Assembly (NCBI GenBank): GCA_963836405.1
Contig: CAWIJL010000010.1
Location: forward strand, 310,001 to 374,000
Length of the DNA: 64,000 bases
Source of the DNA: CAWIJJ01 sp963836405
Lineage (GTDB): Bacteria; Acidobacteriota; Terriglobia; Bryobacterales; Bryobacteraceae
Direction: 5' to 3'
The notes under the pieces were generated by a model that worked only from the letters and a program-made list of their open reading frames with translations, ran no database searches and was not told where the DNA came from. Both the position numbers and the translations under genes were made by a program. This document shows positions 1-10,387 of this stretch, piece by piece (the first letter of the stretch is position 1; each line of letters opens with the position of its first letter).

Positions 1-2880
1 AGCATCAACGGGTCCCGCACGCAGGACAACCTGATCACGTATGACGGCGCGGTGGGCGTGCGCACGCGCTCGAATGGCACCTCCATCGGCACGGCCGACC
101 TTGACACGACGGCCGAAGTGCAGGTCCTGACGGCATCCTACGGCGCCGAATTCGGACGCTCGTCGGGCGGGCAGATCCGCGTCATCACCAAAAGCGGCAC
201 CCGCGATCTCCACGGCTCGGCCTACGAATATTTCCGCAACAGCGCGCTCGATGCGAACTCCTGGTCGCGCAACCGGAGCGAGACAACCAACTTCGTCGCG
301 CCATATAAGTTCAACCAGTTTGGCTACAACCTGAGCGGTCCGGTGTACATCCCGAAACTCCTGACAGACCGCAACCGGCTGTTCTTCACGTGGGCCCAGG
401 AATGGGCCAAGCAGCGGCGGGAACAGAGCAACCTTCGCCGCGTTCCCAGCCTGGCGATGCGGCAGGGCGATTTCAGCGAATTGCTTCAGCCCAGCATCTG
501 GTTCGGCTCGCCTCAGATCATCAAGGATCCGCTCACCGGGCAGCCGTTTCCGGGCAACATCATTCCGCAGGACCGGCTGAGCCACAACGGCATCGCGCTC
601 CTCAACGTCTATCCGGAACCAAATATCGCCGTGGGCACCAGTAATTGGTTCGGCTCCGCCGCCGCGCCGACCAATCAGCGCAAAGACACCATCGGCATCG
701 ATGTGCTGCCCACGTCGCAGGACAGCATGCGCTTCCGGGGCCAGCTCTATCATTACCTGGACATTGCTCCGTTCCAGACGACGTTCCTGTTTTCGGCGCG
801 GACCTTCGACCGTCCCAACCAGACGGGATCCTTCAACTGGACCCACACTTTCGGTCCCACGCTGTTGCTGGAAACCTTACTTTCCGCCAGTCGTGACCAG
901 GTGTTCATTCGCATGACCGATACGCCCGCTTTCGACCGGACGAAATATGGCCTCAACTACCCGTACATCTACCCCGGCAAGGACCGTCCCAACAAGTTGC
1001 CGGCGGTTTCCATCCCGGGCGTGGACGGCTATACGGGCAGTCCGTACCCTTCGAACTCCACCGGCCCCATTTATGACGCCAATTTCAACCTGACCAAGAT
1101 TGTGGACAACCACACGCTGAAGTTCGGCTTCACCTTCGAGCGCGCCGGCCAGAACGACTACGACCAGATCAATGTGCAGGGCGTTCCGGGCGGCACGGAC
1201 AACCAGAACGGCCGCTTCGAGTTCAACAACACGCGTCCCGGCGGATCGGGCGTGGGCATCGGCGATGTGGCCCTGGGACTGTTCGCCAATTACGCCGAGA
1301 TCGGCGTCCGCTCCTTCACCCCCTACCGCGGCCACATGTACGAATGGTTCGCGCAGGACGAGTGGAAGGCCACCCAGAAGCTGAAAATCATCTACGGCGT
1401 TCGCCACACGATCGTTCAGCCGTACTACAGCCTGTGGAACAACATGACCGTCTTCGATCCGAAGTATTACGATCCCGCGAACGAGGTGCAGGTGAATCCG
1501 AAGACGGGCAATCCGATCCCCAACACGGGCGACCCCTACAACGGGATCATCATTCCAGGCGACGGCTGGCCGGATGCAGCCAAGGGCCGGGTGCCGATCG
1601 CGACCACCGGACAATTCGACGACAAGTTCGTGGGCGAGCCGCGCTGGTATTCACAGATCGACAAGTTCAATTTTCAGCCGCGACTCGGCATCGCCTATCA
1701 GCTCACCGAAAAATCCGTGATACGCGCGGGCGCGGGCAAGTACACGACCCGCCTGGGTGTGAGCGATTCGATCTTCCTGGGCGGCAACCCGCCGTTGCAG
1801 CCGCTCGCGTCCGTGCCCACCGGCCTGGTGGACAATCCGGGCGGCGGGTCTCTGGCCAGCTTCCCGCTCAGCGTGAACACACAAGCCAAGGTGTTCCACA
1901 TGCCGCAGGCGTACACGTGGAATCTCACCTTCGAGCACGAGGTCATGCGCAGTACGGTGGCCAGCGTCAGCTACGTGGGACGGCGCGGGCTGTACGGGCA
2001 GCGCGAGAAGAACATCAACCAGCCGCTGATCGGGACGGTGCAGGCCAATCCGGGCGTGAACGTGAATGCCCTGCGGCCGTACAAAGGCTATGGCCCGATC
2101 CGCGAGACCTTCAACGACGCCAACTCGAGGTATAACGCCCTCCAAGTCGAGCTCAACCGGCGTTTCAGCCAGGGGCTGAGCTTCGGTGTCGCCTACACTC
2201 TTTCCAAGTGCATGGACGACGGTTCGGCGCAGCGCGACGTGATTCCCGACGCATACGACGCCACGTTCCTGTGGGGACCCTGCACGTACGATTCCCGCCA
2301 CGTGGCCGTGATCAACTTCATTTACCAGTTGCCGTTCTTCCGCAGCGCTTCCAGTGCCGCCCTCAGGGCGGTGGCGGGCGGCTGGCAGATCACCGGCGTG
2401 ACTCAGTTCCAGAGCGGCACCCCCTTTACCGTTCAGACCAGCGACGATTTCGCGGGGATCGGGCCGGGCAGCGGCAACCAGATTCAGTATTTCTGGAACT
2501 ACGCCAACTACGGCCAGGACCCCGACTATCCGCACCAATTTGCGGCGGGAGGAAACGCCGCCGATCCGGCCCAGTGGTTGACGGTGAGGGACGGCTCGGG
2601 CAATTCGCTTTTCAGCGAGCCCGCCCCCGGTACCATGGTGAAGGACCGTCTCCGCAGCTACTTCTACAATCCCGGTTTCCAGAACTGGAATCTCGGGATA
2701 TTCAAGGAGTTTGCGATCACCGAGCAGCACAAGGTGCTGTTCCGGGCGGAAGCGTTCAACTGGCTCAACCACCCGAACTGGAGCGGCGCCGGCTCCAACC
2801 CGCGCAGCAGCACGTTCGGCAAGGTTACCGGAAAGAGCAGTGAGCGCAATCTCCAGTTAAGCCTGCGCTACAGCTTCTGA
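1..2880 (+). CDS. TonB-dependent receptor, Oar-like (5' end outside window)
   Basis: The reading frame is open from base 1, so the N-terminus is missing; the GTG at 52 is internal, not a start. The first visible residues (SINGSRTQDNLITYDGA) and the following GGQIRVITKSGT stretch are typical of the plug domain of Oar-like TonB-dependent receptors. The rest is a long aromatic-rich beta-barrel ending in LSLRYSF, with the terminal phenylalanine expected of an outer-membrane barrel. Acidobacteria carry many such proteins, normally with an N-terminal carboxypeptidase-regulatory domain, which would lie upstream here. The substrate cannot be told from sequence. The 3' end is followed by a hairpin and then the asparaginase-like gene. 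Confidence 0.93.
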   Translation, partial: SINGSRTQDNLITYDGAVGVRTRSNGTSIGTADLDTTAEVQVLTASYGAEFGRSSGGQIRVITKSGTRDLHGSAYEYFRNSALDANSWSRNRSETTNFVAPYKFNQFGYNLSGPVYIPKLLTDRNRLFFTWAQEWAKQRREQSNLRRVPSLAMRQGDFSELLQPSIWFGSPQIIKDPLTGQPFPGNIIPQDRLSHNGIALLNVYPEPNIAVGTSNWFGSAAAPTNQRKDTIGIDVLPTSQDSMRFRGQLYHYLDIAPFQTTFLFSARTFDRPNQTGSFNWTHTFGPTLLLETLLSASRDQVFIRMTDTPAFDRTKYGLNYPYIYPGKDRPNKLPAVSIPGVDGYTGSPYPSNSTGPIYDANFNLTKIVDNHTLKFGFTFERAGQNDYDQINVQGVPGGTDNQNGRFEFNNTRPGGSGVGIGDVALGLFANYAEIGVRSFTPYRGHMYEWFAQDEWKATQKLKIIYGVRHTIVQPYYSLWNNMTVFDPKYYDPANEVQVNPKTGNPIPNTGDPYNGIIIPGDGWPDAAKGRVPIATTGQFDDKFVGEPRWYSQIDKFNFQPRLGIAYQLTEKSVIRAGAGKYTTRLGVSDSIFLGGNPPLQPLASVPTGLVDNPGGGSLASFPLSVNTQAKVFHMPQAYTWNLTFEHEVMRSTVASVSYVGRRGLYGQREKNINQPLIGTVQANPGVNVNALRPYKGYGPIRETFNDANSRYNALQVELNRRFSQGLSFGVAYTLSKCMDDGSAQRDVIPDAYDATFLWGPCTYDSRHVAVINFIYQLPFFRSASSAALRAVAGGWQITGVTQFQSGTPFTVQTSDDFAGIGPGSGNQIQYFWNYANYGQDPDYPHQFAAGGNAADPAQWLTVRDGSGNSLFSEPAPGTMVKDRLRSYFYNPGFQNWNLGIFKEFAITEQHKVLFRAEAFNWLNHPNWSGAGSNPRSSTFGKVTGKSSERNLQLSLRYSF

Positions 2881-2907
2881 GGAGCGCATAGCTGGTTCGA
2901 AGCGGAC

Positions 2908-2932
2908 GGCGCGGGGAAGAACTCTCCGCGCC
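2908..2932 (+). terminator. Hairpin downstream of the TonB receptor, possible terminator
   Basis: GGCGCGGGGA and TCTCCGCGCC form a 10-bp stem with one G-U pair around a 5-base loop, 28 bases after the receptor stop. It is GC-rich, but no T-tract follows, so it may be a weak terminator or only an mRNA-stabilising hairpin. Confidence 0.4.
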
Positions 2933-2984
2933 CCCGCCGTTCTCGAGCCCGTAACGCCTGACGCGCTATAGTGGCTCTGTTCCC

Positions 2985-3479
2985 ATGGACCCCGATCGCA
3001 TCAGGATCCTCGTCACCGGCGGCACGTTCGACAAGGAATACAACGAACTGACGGGAGAGCTGTTCTTCAAGGACACCCATATTCAGGACATGCTGCGGCT
3101 CGGTCGCAGCCGCCTGGAAGTGGAGGTCGAGACCCTGATGATGATCGACAGCCTGCAAATGACCGATGCCGGCCGCGCGCTGATCCTCGGGCGCGTCCTG
3201 GCGGCGCCCGAAGCCCGAATCCTGGTCACGCACGGCACCGACACCATGGAGCAGACCGCGGCCGTGCTGGGCAAGGCCGCCGCGGGCAAGACGGTGGTGC
3301 TCACCGGCGCCATGGTTCCTTACACCTTCGGCAGTTCCGACGGCATGTTCAACCTGGGCACGGCCCTTGCCTTCGTGCAATCGCTGCCGCCCGGCGTGTA
3401 CGTGGCCATGAACGGCCGCTGCTTCCCGTGGCACGCGGTCCACAAGAACCGCGAGATGGGCGTGTTCGAAGGCGGCTGA
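2985..3479 (+). CDS. Asparaginase-like protein, N-terminal domain only
   Basis: A 164-residue protein matching the N-terminal domain of the type I/II L-asparaginase family. VTGGTF near the start provides the candidate nucleophile Thr14, and THGTDTMEQTA near residue 85 carries the second conserved Thr-Asp pair. The C-terminal domain of full asparaginases (about 330 residues in total) is absent; stand-alone short forms like this exist in many bacteria. No signal peptide is visible, so it should be cytoplasmic. There is no clear Shine-Dalgarno; a TATAGT hexamer (2967-2972) lies 12 bases before the ATG, suggesting a very short leader. It converges on the GDPD gene with an 8-base gap. Hydrolase activity on asparagine is inferred, not shown. 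Confidence 0.75.
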   Translation: MDPDRIRILVTGGTFDKEYNELTGELFFKDTHIQDMLRLGRSRLEVEVETLMMIDSLQMTDAGRALILGRVLAAPEARILVTHGTDTMEQTAAVLGKAAAGKTVVLTGAMVPYTFGSSDGMFNLGTALAFVQSLPPGVYVAMNGRCFPWHAVHKNREMGVFEGG

Positions 3480-3487
3480 TTACCGCT

Positions 3488-4369
3488 TCAGCGCTTCAGA
3501 TGCGCAATCAGTCCGGCCGGATCGTCCGTAATGATCCCGTCCACACCCGCCGCGATCATGCGGTCCCATTCCGCGGGCGTGTTTACCGTCCATGGATTGA
3601 CCTGTAACCCGGCGGCGTGCGCGGCCCGGACCTGCTCGGGCGTGACGATGGTCGAGACCGGGTTGACGATGCGTGTGCCCGCCTCCTCTGCAATCTCCAC
3701 CAGATTCTTGGGCGCGCCGCCATAAAGCGCCGCCATGCGAAGTCCGGGCGCCAGCTTCTTCATCGCCTGAAGGATACGAAAGTCGAAAGACTGAAACACA
3801 ACTCGGGATTCCAGCTTGTGCTTTCGAATCGCGGCCAGCACCATTTCGGCGAAAGGCTCTGGCGCGGGCGTTAACTGCGGACGATCGGGATACAACTTGG
3901 CTTCCACGATGAAATCGAACCGGCCCTGCGGCGCCAAATCGAAAACTTCGTCGAGCGTGGGCAGCCGTGTACCGGGCACCGTCTGCTGTTTTGCAAAACC
4001 CGGGTTTCGGATGGCGCCGCAATCCCACGACTTCAGCTCTCCTGAAGTCATCTCGCGGATGACGGCCTTGGGCCGGGGCCCGGAACAGATGGGTGGATCC
4101 AGGGTTGCATCGTGCGAGACCACCAGAATGTCGTCCTTGGTGGCGTGCACGTCCAGTTCGATCGAATCGGCGCCTTCGCGGATGGCATACTGGAACGCCG
4201 GGAGGGTGTTTTCCGGAAATATCGCACGGGCTCCACGATGTCCGTGCACCTTGATCCGGGGTGTGTTTTGGGCGAGGCCGAAGCCCAGCGCCAGAAGTCC
4301 TAAACCAGCAGCCAATCGCACCATACCGAGCAGGATAACAGCCAGCCGCTTCGCCGGCGGGTTTTCCAT
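3488..4369 (-). CDS. Glycerophosphodiester phosphodiesterase, exported
   Basis: A 293-residue protein with an N-terminal hydrophobic segment (about residues 8-33) followed by a GDPD TIM-barrel domain. The signature residues are in place: His44-Arg45 in HGHRGARAIFPENT, Glu71 and Asp73 in SIELDVHATKD, and His86 in VVSHD. The C-terminal VDGIITDDPAGL is the usual end of the barrel. The family hydrolyses glycerophosphodiesters to glycerol 3-phosphate plus an alcohol; the hydrophobic N-terminus places it in the periplasm or tethered to the membrane. A 37-residue membrane peptide ends three bases upstream of its ATG, so the two are probably co-transcribed. Confidence 0.9.
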   Translation of the reverse strand: MENPPAKRLAVILLGMVRLAAGLGLLALGFGLAQNTPRIKVHGHRGARAIFPENTLPAFQYAIREGADSIELDVHATKDDILVVSHDATLDPPICSGPRPKAVIREMTSGELKSWDCGAIRNPGFAKQQTVPGTRLPTLDEVFDLAPQGRFDFIVEAKLYPDRPQLTPAPEPFAEMVLAAIRKHKLESRVVFQSFDFRILQAMKKLAPGLRMAALYGGAPKNLVEIAEEAGTRIVNPVSTIVTPEQVRAAHAAGLQVNPWTVNTPAEWDRMIAAGVDGIITDDPAGLIAHLKR

Positions 4370-4372
4370 GCC

Positions 4373-4486
4373 TCAGTGCTTCGGGATCATGCCCCAACGC
4401 CGCCCGCGACGGCCGTACGTGAGCGCGTGAATCAACAGAACGGCGAACGCGGGAACCACAATCGTCAGTGCCAGGATCTCGATCAT
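4373..4486 (-). CDS. Small single-pass membrane peptide (37 aa)
   Basis: An ATG-initiated reading frame of 37 residues. Residues 2-23 (IEILALTIVVPAFAVLLIHA) form one strongly hydrophobic segment, followed by a basic tail rich in Arg and Gly (YGRRGRRWG). That is the profile of a small inner-membrane protein with a positive cytoplasmic side. Its stop lies three bases before the GDPD start, which suggests translational coupling. No family is recognised. Evidence that it is translated is limited to the hydrophobic pattern and the tight spacing. Confidence 0.5.
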   Translation of the reverse strand: MIEILALTIVVPAFAVLLIHALTYGRRGRRWGMIPKH

Positions 4487-4573
4487 CCAATCTCAGTTTA
4501 TCCCGGCGTAGTTACAGTTCCGTGACAGAGTGAAAAGTGCGTTTAACAGCGCTGCAAGGGAGGTTGAGTGTGT

Positions 4574-4619
4574 CCCTGTCAACTACTAAATTTATATTAT
4601 TTTTCAAGTAGTTGCAGGG
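4574..4619. promoter_or_regulatory. Long inverted repeat upstream of groES
   Basis: CCCTGTCAACTACT (4574-4587) and AGTAGTTGCAGGG (4607-4619) are complementary over 13 bases with one unpaired T, separated by a 19-base AT-rich loop. It sits in the AT-rich 257-base leader of the chaperonin operon. It could be a repressor operator or a 5' hairpin; the AT-rich context is striking in this GC-rich genome. The binding protein is unknown. Confidence 0.5.
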
Positions 4620-4624
4620 AAATA

Positions 4625-4654
4625 CTGTCACTCTAACGTGGAGTGTGCTAATAA
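4625..4654 (+). promoter_or_regulatory. Candidate groESL promoter with degenerate CIRCE-like operator
   Basis: CTGTCA (4625-4630) and TAATAA (4649-4654, preceded by TG) could be -35 and extended -10 boxes 18 bases apart. Between them CACTC and GAGTG (4629-4633, 4641-4645) form an inverted repeat matching the core of the HrcA operator CIRCE, but with a 7-base spacer instead of 9, and the right arm reads GAGTGTGCTAA rather than GAGTGCTAA. HrcA control is plausible but not certain. Confidence 0.45.
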
Positions 4655-4743
4655 TATTCCCTGGAGCCCAGATCATGCGAATCCGGGTTCTAACCGTAGC
4701 TAAAAACCTTTTCTCAAATCTAATCTACTGGAGGTTATCGTTC

Positions 4744-5061
4744 ATGAAAATTCGTCCGCTTTACGACCGCGTCGTGGTCAAACGGATTGAACAGGAAGAG
4801 CAGATGCAGGGTGGCCTGTACATCCCGGACACGGCCAAGGAAAAGCCGCAGGAAGGCGAAGTGATCGCAGTCGGAAAAGGCAAGCGCCTCGAGGACGGCA
4901 AAGTGGTAAGCCTCGACGTGCAGCCGGGCGACCGCGTCCTGTTCGGCAAGTATTCGGGCAGTGATATCAAGCTCGATGGTGAAGAATATCTGATTATGCG
5001 CGAGGACGAAATTCTCGGCATTCTGGATGCGGAACCCAAGGCCGCGAAGAAAGCTAGCTAA
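4744..5061 (+). CDS. groES: Co-chaperonin GroES
   Basis: A 105-residue co-chaperonin, slightly longer than the usual 94-100. MKIRPLYDRVVVKR at the start, the mobile-loop region GGLYIPDTAKEKPQEG and the GDRVLFGKYSG turn are diagnostic. The GroES heptamer caps GroEL and closes the folding chamber in the cytoplasm. The ATG at 4744 is preceded by GGAGG ten bases upstream, which favours it over in-frame starts further up. groEL follows after 17 bases, so the two form the classical operon behind the regulatory region at 4574-4654. Confidence 0.98.
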   Translation: MKIRPLYDRVVVKRIEQEEQMQGGLYIPDTAKEKPQEGEVIAVGKGKRLEDGKVVSLDVQPGDRVLFGKYSGSDIKLDGEEYLIMREDEILGILDAEPKAAKKAS

Positions 5062-5078
5062 AAGGAGTCGATACAGAA

Positions 5079-6701
<1,623 letters not shown>

Positions 6702-6771
6702 GGACACCAGTTCGGAATCTCGGTTCTGGCCTTGGCCGCTCTCCCTGGCGGTCGCAGTTCCGAAACCTATC

Positions 6772-6808
6772 GGCCGCGCTCCCTCAAAAGGGCGCGGCCA
6801 TTTCTTTT
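6772..6808 (+). terminator. Rho-independent terminator of groESL
   Basis: GGCCGCGC-T-CCC and GGGCGCGGCC pair as an 11-bp stem with one bulged T around a TCAAAA loop, followed by ATTTCTTTT. Stem plus T-tract make this a convincing intrinsic terminator just before the next gene. Confidence 0.8.
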
Positions 6809-6824
6809 GGCGACAGGTCGTGCT

Positions 6825-8264
6825 ATGGTTCGCTCCATGCGCCCGTTGCTGCTTCTCCTCGTGACGGCCGCATTGTCCGGCCAGTCTCCGAACCCCGCCC
6901 TCTCGCTGCTTGAAGAAGCCCGCGCCCAACCGGTCGAGATTTTCGCCGATATTGCATTCAAGCTGATTCCCAGGCTGCCTCCGGCAGAGCGGCTCGCCGC
7001 GTTGGAAGAAATCTTCGAGCGTGCCGGTGAAGCCCGCGATCGGTTTCCCGGCCACTATCCCGACGGCGAAGCCCTGGACGCGCTCTCACTCCGCACGCGC
7101 GCCATCCGGACCATGCTGCCTCTCGATGCGAAGAGAGGGCGCAAAATGTTCGACGCCCTGGCGCGTCCGCGCGTGCCGCGCGCCGGCTGCAATGAACCCG
7201 GGGCCGATGACGCCGGCGTCTACATGGATACGGTCGCGGCCGTCTTCCGCCAAGGTAGCTTCACCGAAAAGGAGCGGAGGGAGGGCTTGCCCTGGTCCCT
7301 GGTCATCGACGCCGTTCGCCAGTCCGGCAGTTCGGCAGAGATTGCCGCTGCCGCTTCGAGCCTTCCCAGGCTCGCCAAAACCGGCAGTGAGGAACTCGAG
7401 ATGTCCGCGGCGCTCGCGGCTGCGCTGACGATTCAGGACTCCGACCGCAACTTCTCCAGTGTGCCCCCGGCGCGTCTCGCCGGCTCCGTCCGCAACACGT
7501 CGAGCTTTCTTCGCCAAACCTCGCCGGCGCCTCTATTCTTGGCGTTGCGCGATTACCTGGTCCGCCACCTCACCGCCGCGCGGTGCGAAGGGACCGCGGA
7601 CGCGAAGTCGGACGGCGTCGAAATGTTCGGGCAGGCCGTGGCGGGCCGCAAAGACATTCTGCCTCTCACTCCCGAAGAAACAAAGGCATCCAAGCGCGAG
7701 GGCAAACCCGAAACGCGCCCGGAGGATCCGGCGTACACCGAGCTTTCGCGGCGCGCGCGAGCGCTCTCCTCGAGCAAGCCGGGGCAGGATCTCGCAAAGA
7801 TTCGGAGCACACCCGAATGGTCCGACCAGGCGCGGGCGGTTCTGGCCGACGCCGAAGCGTGGAAAGGCGGGACGGGCCACGACTCGGTCGAAATCGCCGG
7901 CGACAAGCTGAAGCTGCTCATCAGAATTGTGGATATCGCCCCCGGCGGCGTGATTCACAAAGCGGCGCTGTCTGCTTGTGTGAACATTCTCGGCGATCCG
8001 GCATTTCTCCTGCGCTCTCCGGCGCGCTGGATTTCGGAAATGCGCTATTTCATGGCCCTCGGAACGGCCTTCACTCCCGAATCGCTGGCCGCATTGAGCG
8101 CCGCCAACGCCCGCATCATGGGCCTGCCCTACGAAAGCGGCCTCGAGATCCCGGAGCTGTTGATCGCATCGCGCAGTCCCGCCCTCTCGCTTTATGGCCG
8201 GCTGATCCTTCTCCAGCGGGAAAGCCCGGGTCGGACTGCGCGCTGGCCGGCGATTGTACCCTGA
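6825..8264 (+). CDS. Secreted protein of unknown function
   Basis: A 479-residue protein I do not recognise. MRPLLLLLVTAALSGQ near the start is a good signal peptide, so export is likely. The mature part is rich in Ala, Arg and Glu and appears largely helical (for example LPPAERLAALEEIFERAGEARDRF), with Leu/Ala-rich segments that could be helical repeats; no catalytic motif stands out. ATG 6825 (MVRSMRP) and ATG 6837 (MRPLL) both fit the signal peptide and neither has a strong Shine-Dalgarno. It lies directly behind the groEL terminator and ends four bases before the PLP decarboxylase start, so those two may be coupled. Confidence 0.6.
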   Translation: MVRSMRPLLLLLVTAALSGQSPNPALSLLEEARAQPVEIFADIAFKLIPRLPPAERLAALEEIFERAGEARDRFPGHYPDGEALDALSLRTRAIRTMLPLDAKRGRKMFDALARPRVPRAGCNEPGADDAGVYMDTVAAVFRQGSFTEKERREGLPWSLVIDAVRQSGSSAEIAAAASSLPRLAKTGSEELEMSAALAAALTIQDSDRNFSSVPPARLAGSVRNTSSFLRQTSPAPLFLALRDYLVRHLTAARCEGTADAKSDGVEMFGQAVAGRKDILPLTPEETKASKREGKPETRPEDPAYTELSRRARALSSSKPGQDLAKIRSTPEWSDQARAVLADAEAWKGGTGHDSVEIAGDKLKLLIRIVDIAPGGVIHKAALSACVNILGDPAFLLRSPARWISEMRYFMALGTAFTPESLAALSAANARIMGLPYESGLEIPELLIASRSPALSLYGRLILLQRESPGRTARWPAIVP

Positions 8265-8268
8265 AGGG

Positions 8269-9612
8269 ATGCAAGATCTGCTGCAGTCGGTGGCCACGCG
8301 CGCCTCGCGGTACCTCGAAGAGATTCAGCGGCGCCGCGTCGGCCCTTCGGCGAGCGCGGTGGAGGCGTTGCAGAAGTTTGACGAACCATTTCCGGATAAG
8401 CCGGCGCCGGCTGACGAGGTCGTCGCCATGCTCGACGATTTCGGGTCGCCCGCCACGATGGGAATCGCCGGGCCCCGCTTTTTCGGTTTTGTGATCGGCG
8501 GCTCGCTGCCCGCCGCCCTGGCCGCCAACTGGCTGGCCGGCGCGTGGGACCAGAATGCGGGGCTCTTCCACGCAACTCCGATCTCAGCCGTGCTCGAAGA
8601 GGTCGGATTGCGATGGCTGCTCGACGCCCTGGGCCTGCCGGCCGGTTGCGGCGGCGCCTTCGTCACCGGCGCCACGGTGGCCAACTTCACGGCGCTTGCG
8701 GCGGCTCGCCACGCGGTGCTCGAAAAGGCCGGCTGGAACGTGGAAGCGCAGGGGCTGTTCGGCGCACCGCCTGTGCAGGTAGTGATCGGCGAGGAGGCCC
8801 ACCCGTCGGTCGTCAAGTCCCTCGGGATGCTCGGCCTCGGACGGGAACGGGTAGTCAAGGTTGCGGTAGACAACCAGGGCCGCATGCGCGCCGAAGCATT
8901 TCCGCGGCTGAACGGGCCGGCGATTGTCTGCATGCAGGCCGGAAACGTGAATACCGGCTCGTTCGATCCCCCGGAAATTTGCGGCCTCGCTCATGATATG
9001 GGTGCGTGGGTGCACGTGGACGGCGCCTTCGGCCTGTGGGCTTCCGCCAGCCCTCGATACGCCCACCTCGCGGCTGGTCTCGATGCCGCCGACTCCTGGG
9101 CAACCGACGCTCACAAGTGGCTGAACGTGCCGTACGACAGCGGGCTCGCGCTGGTGCGCGATTCGGAAATTCTCCGATCCGCCATGAGCCTCACCGCGGC
9201 ATACCTGCCGCAGAGCGACCACCGCGACCCTTCGCAATACGTGCCGGAGCTTTCCCGCCGGGCGCGCGGCGTGGAAATCTGGGCGGCGCTCAAGTCGCTG
9301 GGGCGCACGGGACTGGCTGATTTGATCGAAGGTTGCTGCCTGCACGCCGCGCGATTTGCCGACGGCCTCGCTGCGGCGGGCTACGAGATTCTGAACGAAG
9401 TGGTACTCAATCAGGTCCTGGTTTCTTTCGGCGAACATACGGACCGGGTCATCGCGGGAATCCAGGAGGACGGCACCTGCTGGTGTGGACCTACAATCTG
9501 GCAGGGACGCCGAGCCATGCGGATCAGTGTCTCCTCCTGGGCCACGACGGATGCCGACGTCGAACGAAGCCTGGAAGCCATGCTCAAGATAGCCGCGGCT
9601 GCGCGCGCCTGA
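8269..9612 (+). CDS. Pyridoxal-phosphate-dependent group II decarboxylase family protein
   Basis: A 447-residue fold-type I PLP enzyme of the aromatic-L-amino-acid/glutamate decarboxylase family. GFVIGGSLPAALAANWLAGA and the GGAFVTGATVANFTALAAAR phosphate-binding region are typical. VHVDGAFGLWA contains the Asp that pairs with the pyridine nitrogen, and TDAHKWLN carries the Schiff-base Lys283. Length is as expected. The substrate is unclear; a hydrophobic or aromatic amino acid is a guess from the family. Start ATG 8269 is chosen because GAAGGG lies just before it and an earlier in-frame ATG overlaps the upstream gene. It converges on the next gene with no gap. Confidence 0.85.
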   Translation: MQDLLQSVATRASRYLEEIQRRRVGPSASAVEALQKFDEPFPDKPAPADEVVAMLDDFGSPATMGIAGPRFFGFVIGGSLPAALAANWLAGAWDQNAGLFHATPISAVLEEVGLRWLLDALGLPAGCGGAFVTGATVANFTALAAARHAVLEKAGWNVEAQGLFGAPPVQVVIGEEAHPSVVKSLGMLGLGRERVVKVAVDNQGRMRAEAFPRLNGPAIVCMQAGNVNTGSFDPPEICGLAHDMGAWVHVDGAFGLWASASPRYAHLAAGLDAADSWATDAHKWLNVPYDSGLALVRDSEILRSAMSLTAAYLPQSDHRDPSQYVPELSRRARGVEIWAALKSLGRTGLADLIEGCCLHAARFADGLAAAGYEILNEVVLNQVLVSFGEHTDRVIAGIQEDGTCWCGPTIWQGRRAMRISVSSWATTDADVERSLEAMLKIAAAARA

Positions 9613-10341
9613 TTACCGGCGAAGGCGGGCCGTGCCGACCACCTGCGGGTCGCTGTGAACGGCCAGCACCAGGTTTCCGGAATCCACCAGGATGCCCCGA
9701 AGCTGGGCCGGGGAGCCGCCCGGGAGACCGAACTCCAGGTTCACGAAACACTCGTCGTCCACCTTATACGTTCCCGAGGTCTGGGTGTCGCTCCAGACCA
9801 GCATCAGTTGCCCGCCTCCATCGGCCTGGACCCTGGTGTTCGCGGTATCCGCACTTTGGCCCAGGCCGCGGGCGAGCGGCGTGGAAACTCCGGACATCGT
9901 CATGGAGTAAGTGCCCGAAAATGCCGCGTCGGTGCAGGCAGGTGAAAGTCTCACCATGGTGCCTCTCGCTCCCGCGCCCGCGTCGGCCTGGTGGAAGTCG
10001 ATGCGCGCGCCCCCCGGGGTCGCTTTTCCGGCGAAATTCTGCCAGCCGCCGGAATCGTCCTGAAGCTTCCAGGTAACGGTGCAGTCCGTCTGGGCCTGGT
10101 ACGTGCCGGTGACCGGGTTGCCGAGAAACAGGCCGTTGAAGTTCACCGAAGAAGTCCCGGCCACCTTGCCATCCGCGTCGAAAACCAGGCGGCCGATGCT
10201 GCCCACCGGCGCCGGCTTGCCGGCGATGGCGCTGATGCCGGAGAGCTGAAATCCGTAAGCGCCTTGAATGTCCGCCGGCGCACAGACATCGGCTATGGCT
10301 GGTAACACCCCAATCAGTAGCGTAATGGCTGCGCGCATCAT
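9613..10341 (-). CDS. Secreted two-repeat hypothetical protein
   Basis: A 242-residue exported protein: residues 1-18 (MMRAAITLLIGVLPAIAD) are a signal peptide. The mature protein contains two similar halves, each with an opening like IQGAYGFQLSGIS or FSGTYSMTMSGVS, then a DADGK/ADGGGQ strand, a GTY turn and a Cys-containing strand (DCTVTWKL, ECFVNLEF). This suggests a duplicated small beta-barrel domain. Function is unknown; similar proteins seem to be common in Solibacter-like genomes. Parts of this gene recur, broken, at 11618-11679 and 11734-11976, so the locus has been rearranged. Confidence 0.65.
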   Translation of the reverse strand: MMRAAITLLIGVLPAIADVCAPADIQGAYGFQLSGISAIAGKPAPVGSIGRLVFDADGKVAGTSSVNFNGLFLGNPVTGTYQAQTDCTVTWKLQDDSGGWQNFAGKATPGGARIDFHQADAGAGARGTMVRLSPACTDAAFSGTYSMTMSGVSTPLARGLGQSADTANTRVQADGGGQLMLVWSDTQTSGTYKVDDECFVNLEFGLPGGSPAQLRGILVDSGNLVLAVHSDPQVVGTARLRR

Positions 10342-10387
10342 TACCTACATAGCACGTTGCGTGCCGCGCTACTGCCCGGCGGACGCG
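10060..10387 (-). repeat. Left copy of a direct repeat flanking the TIGR03435 gene
   Basis: Bases 10060-10311 (5' half of the secreted gene) recur in the same orientation at 11734-11976 with scattered substitutions and small deletions, and 10362-10387 recurs at 11977-12002 almost exactly. The 50 bases 10312-10361 are missing from the right copy. The 26-base block also encodes the last residues and stop of the S9 peptidase at the right-hand site. Confidence 0.85.

Noticed and set aside
877..1614. A 245-codon minus-strand frame inside the first TonB receptor
   Set aside because: Antisense to the receptor barrel, Arg/Val/Gly-rich, no motif or RBS.
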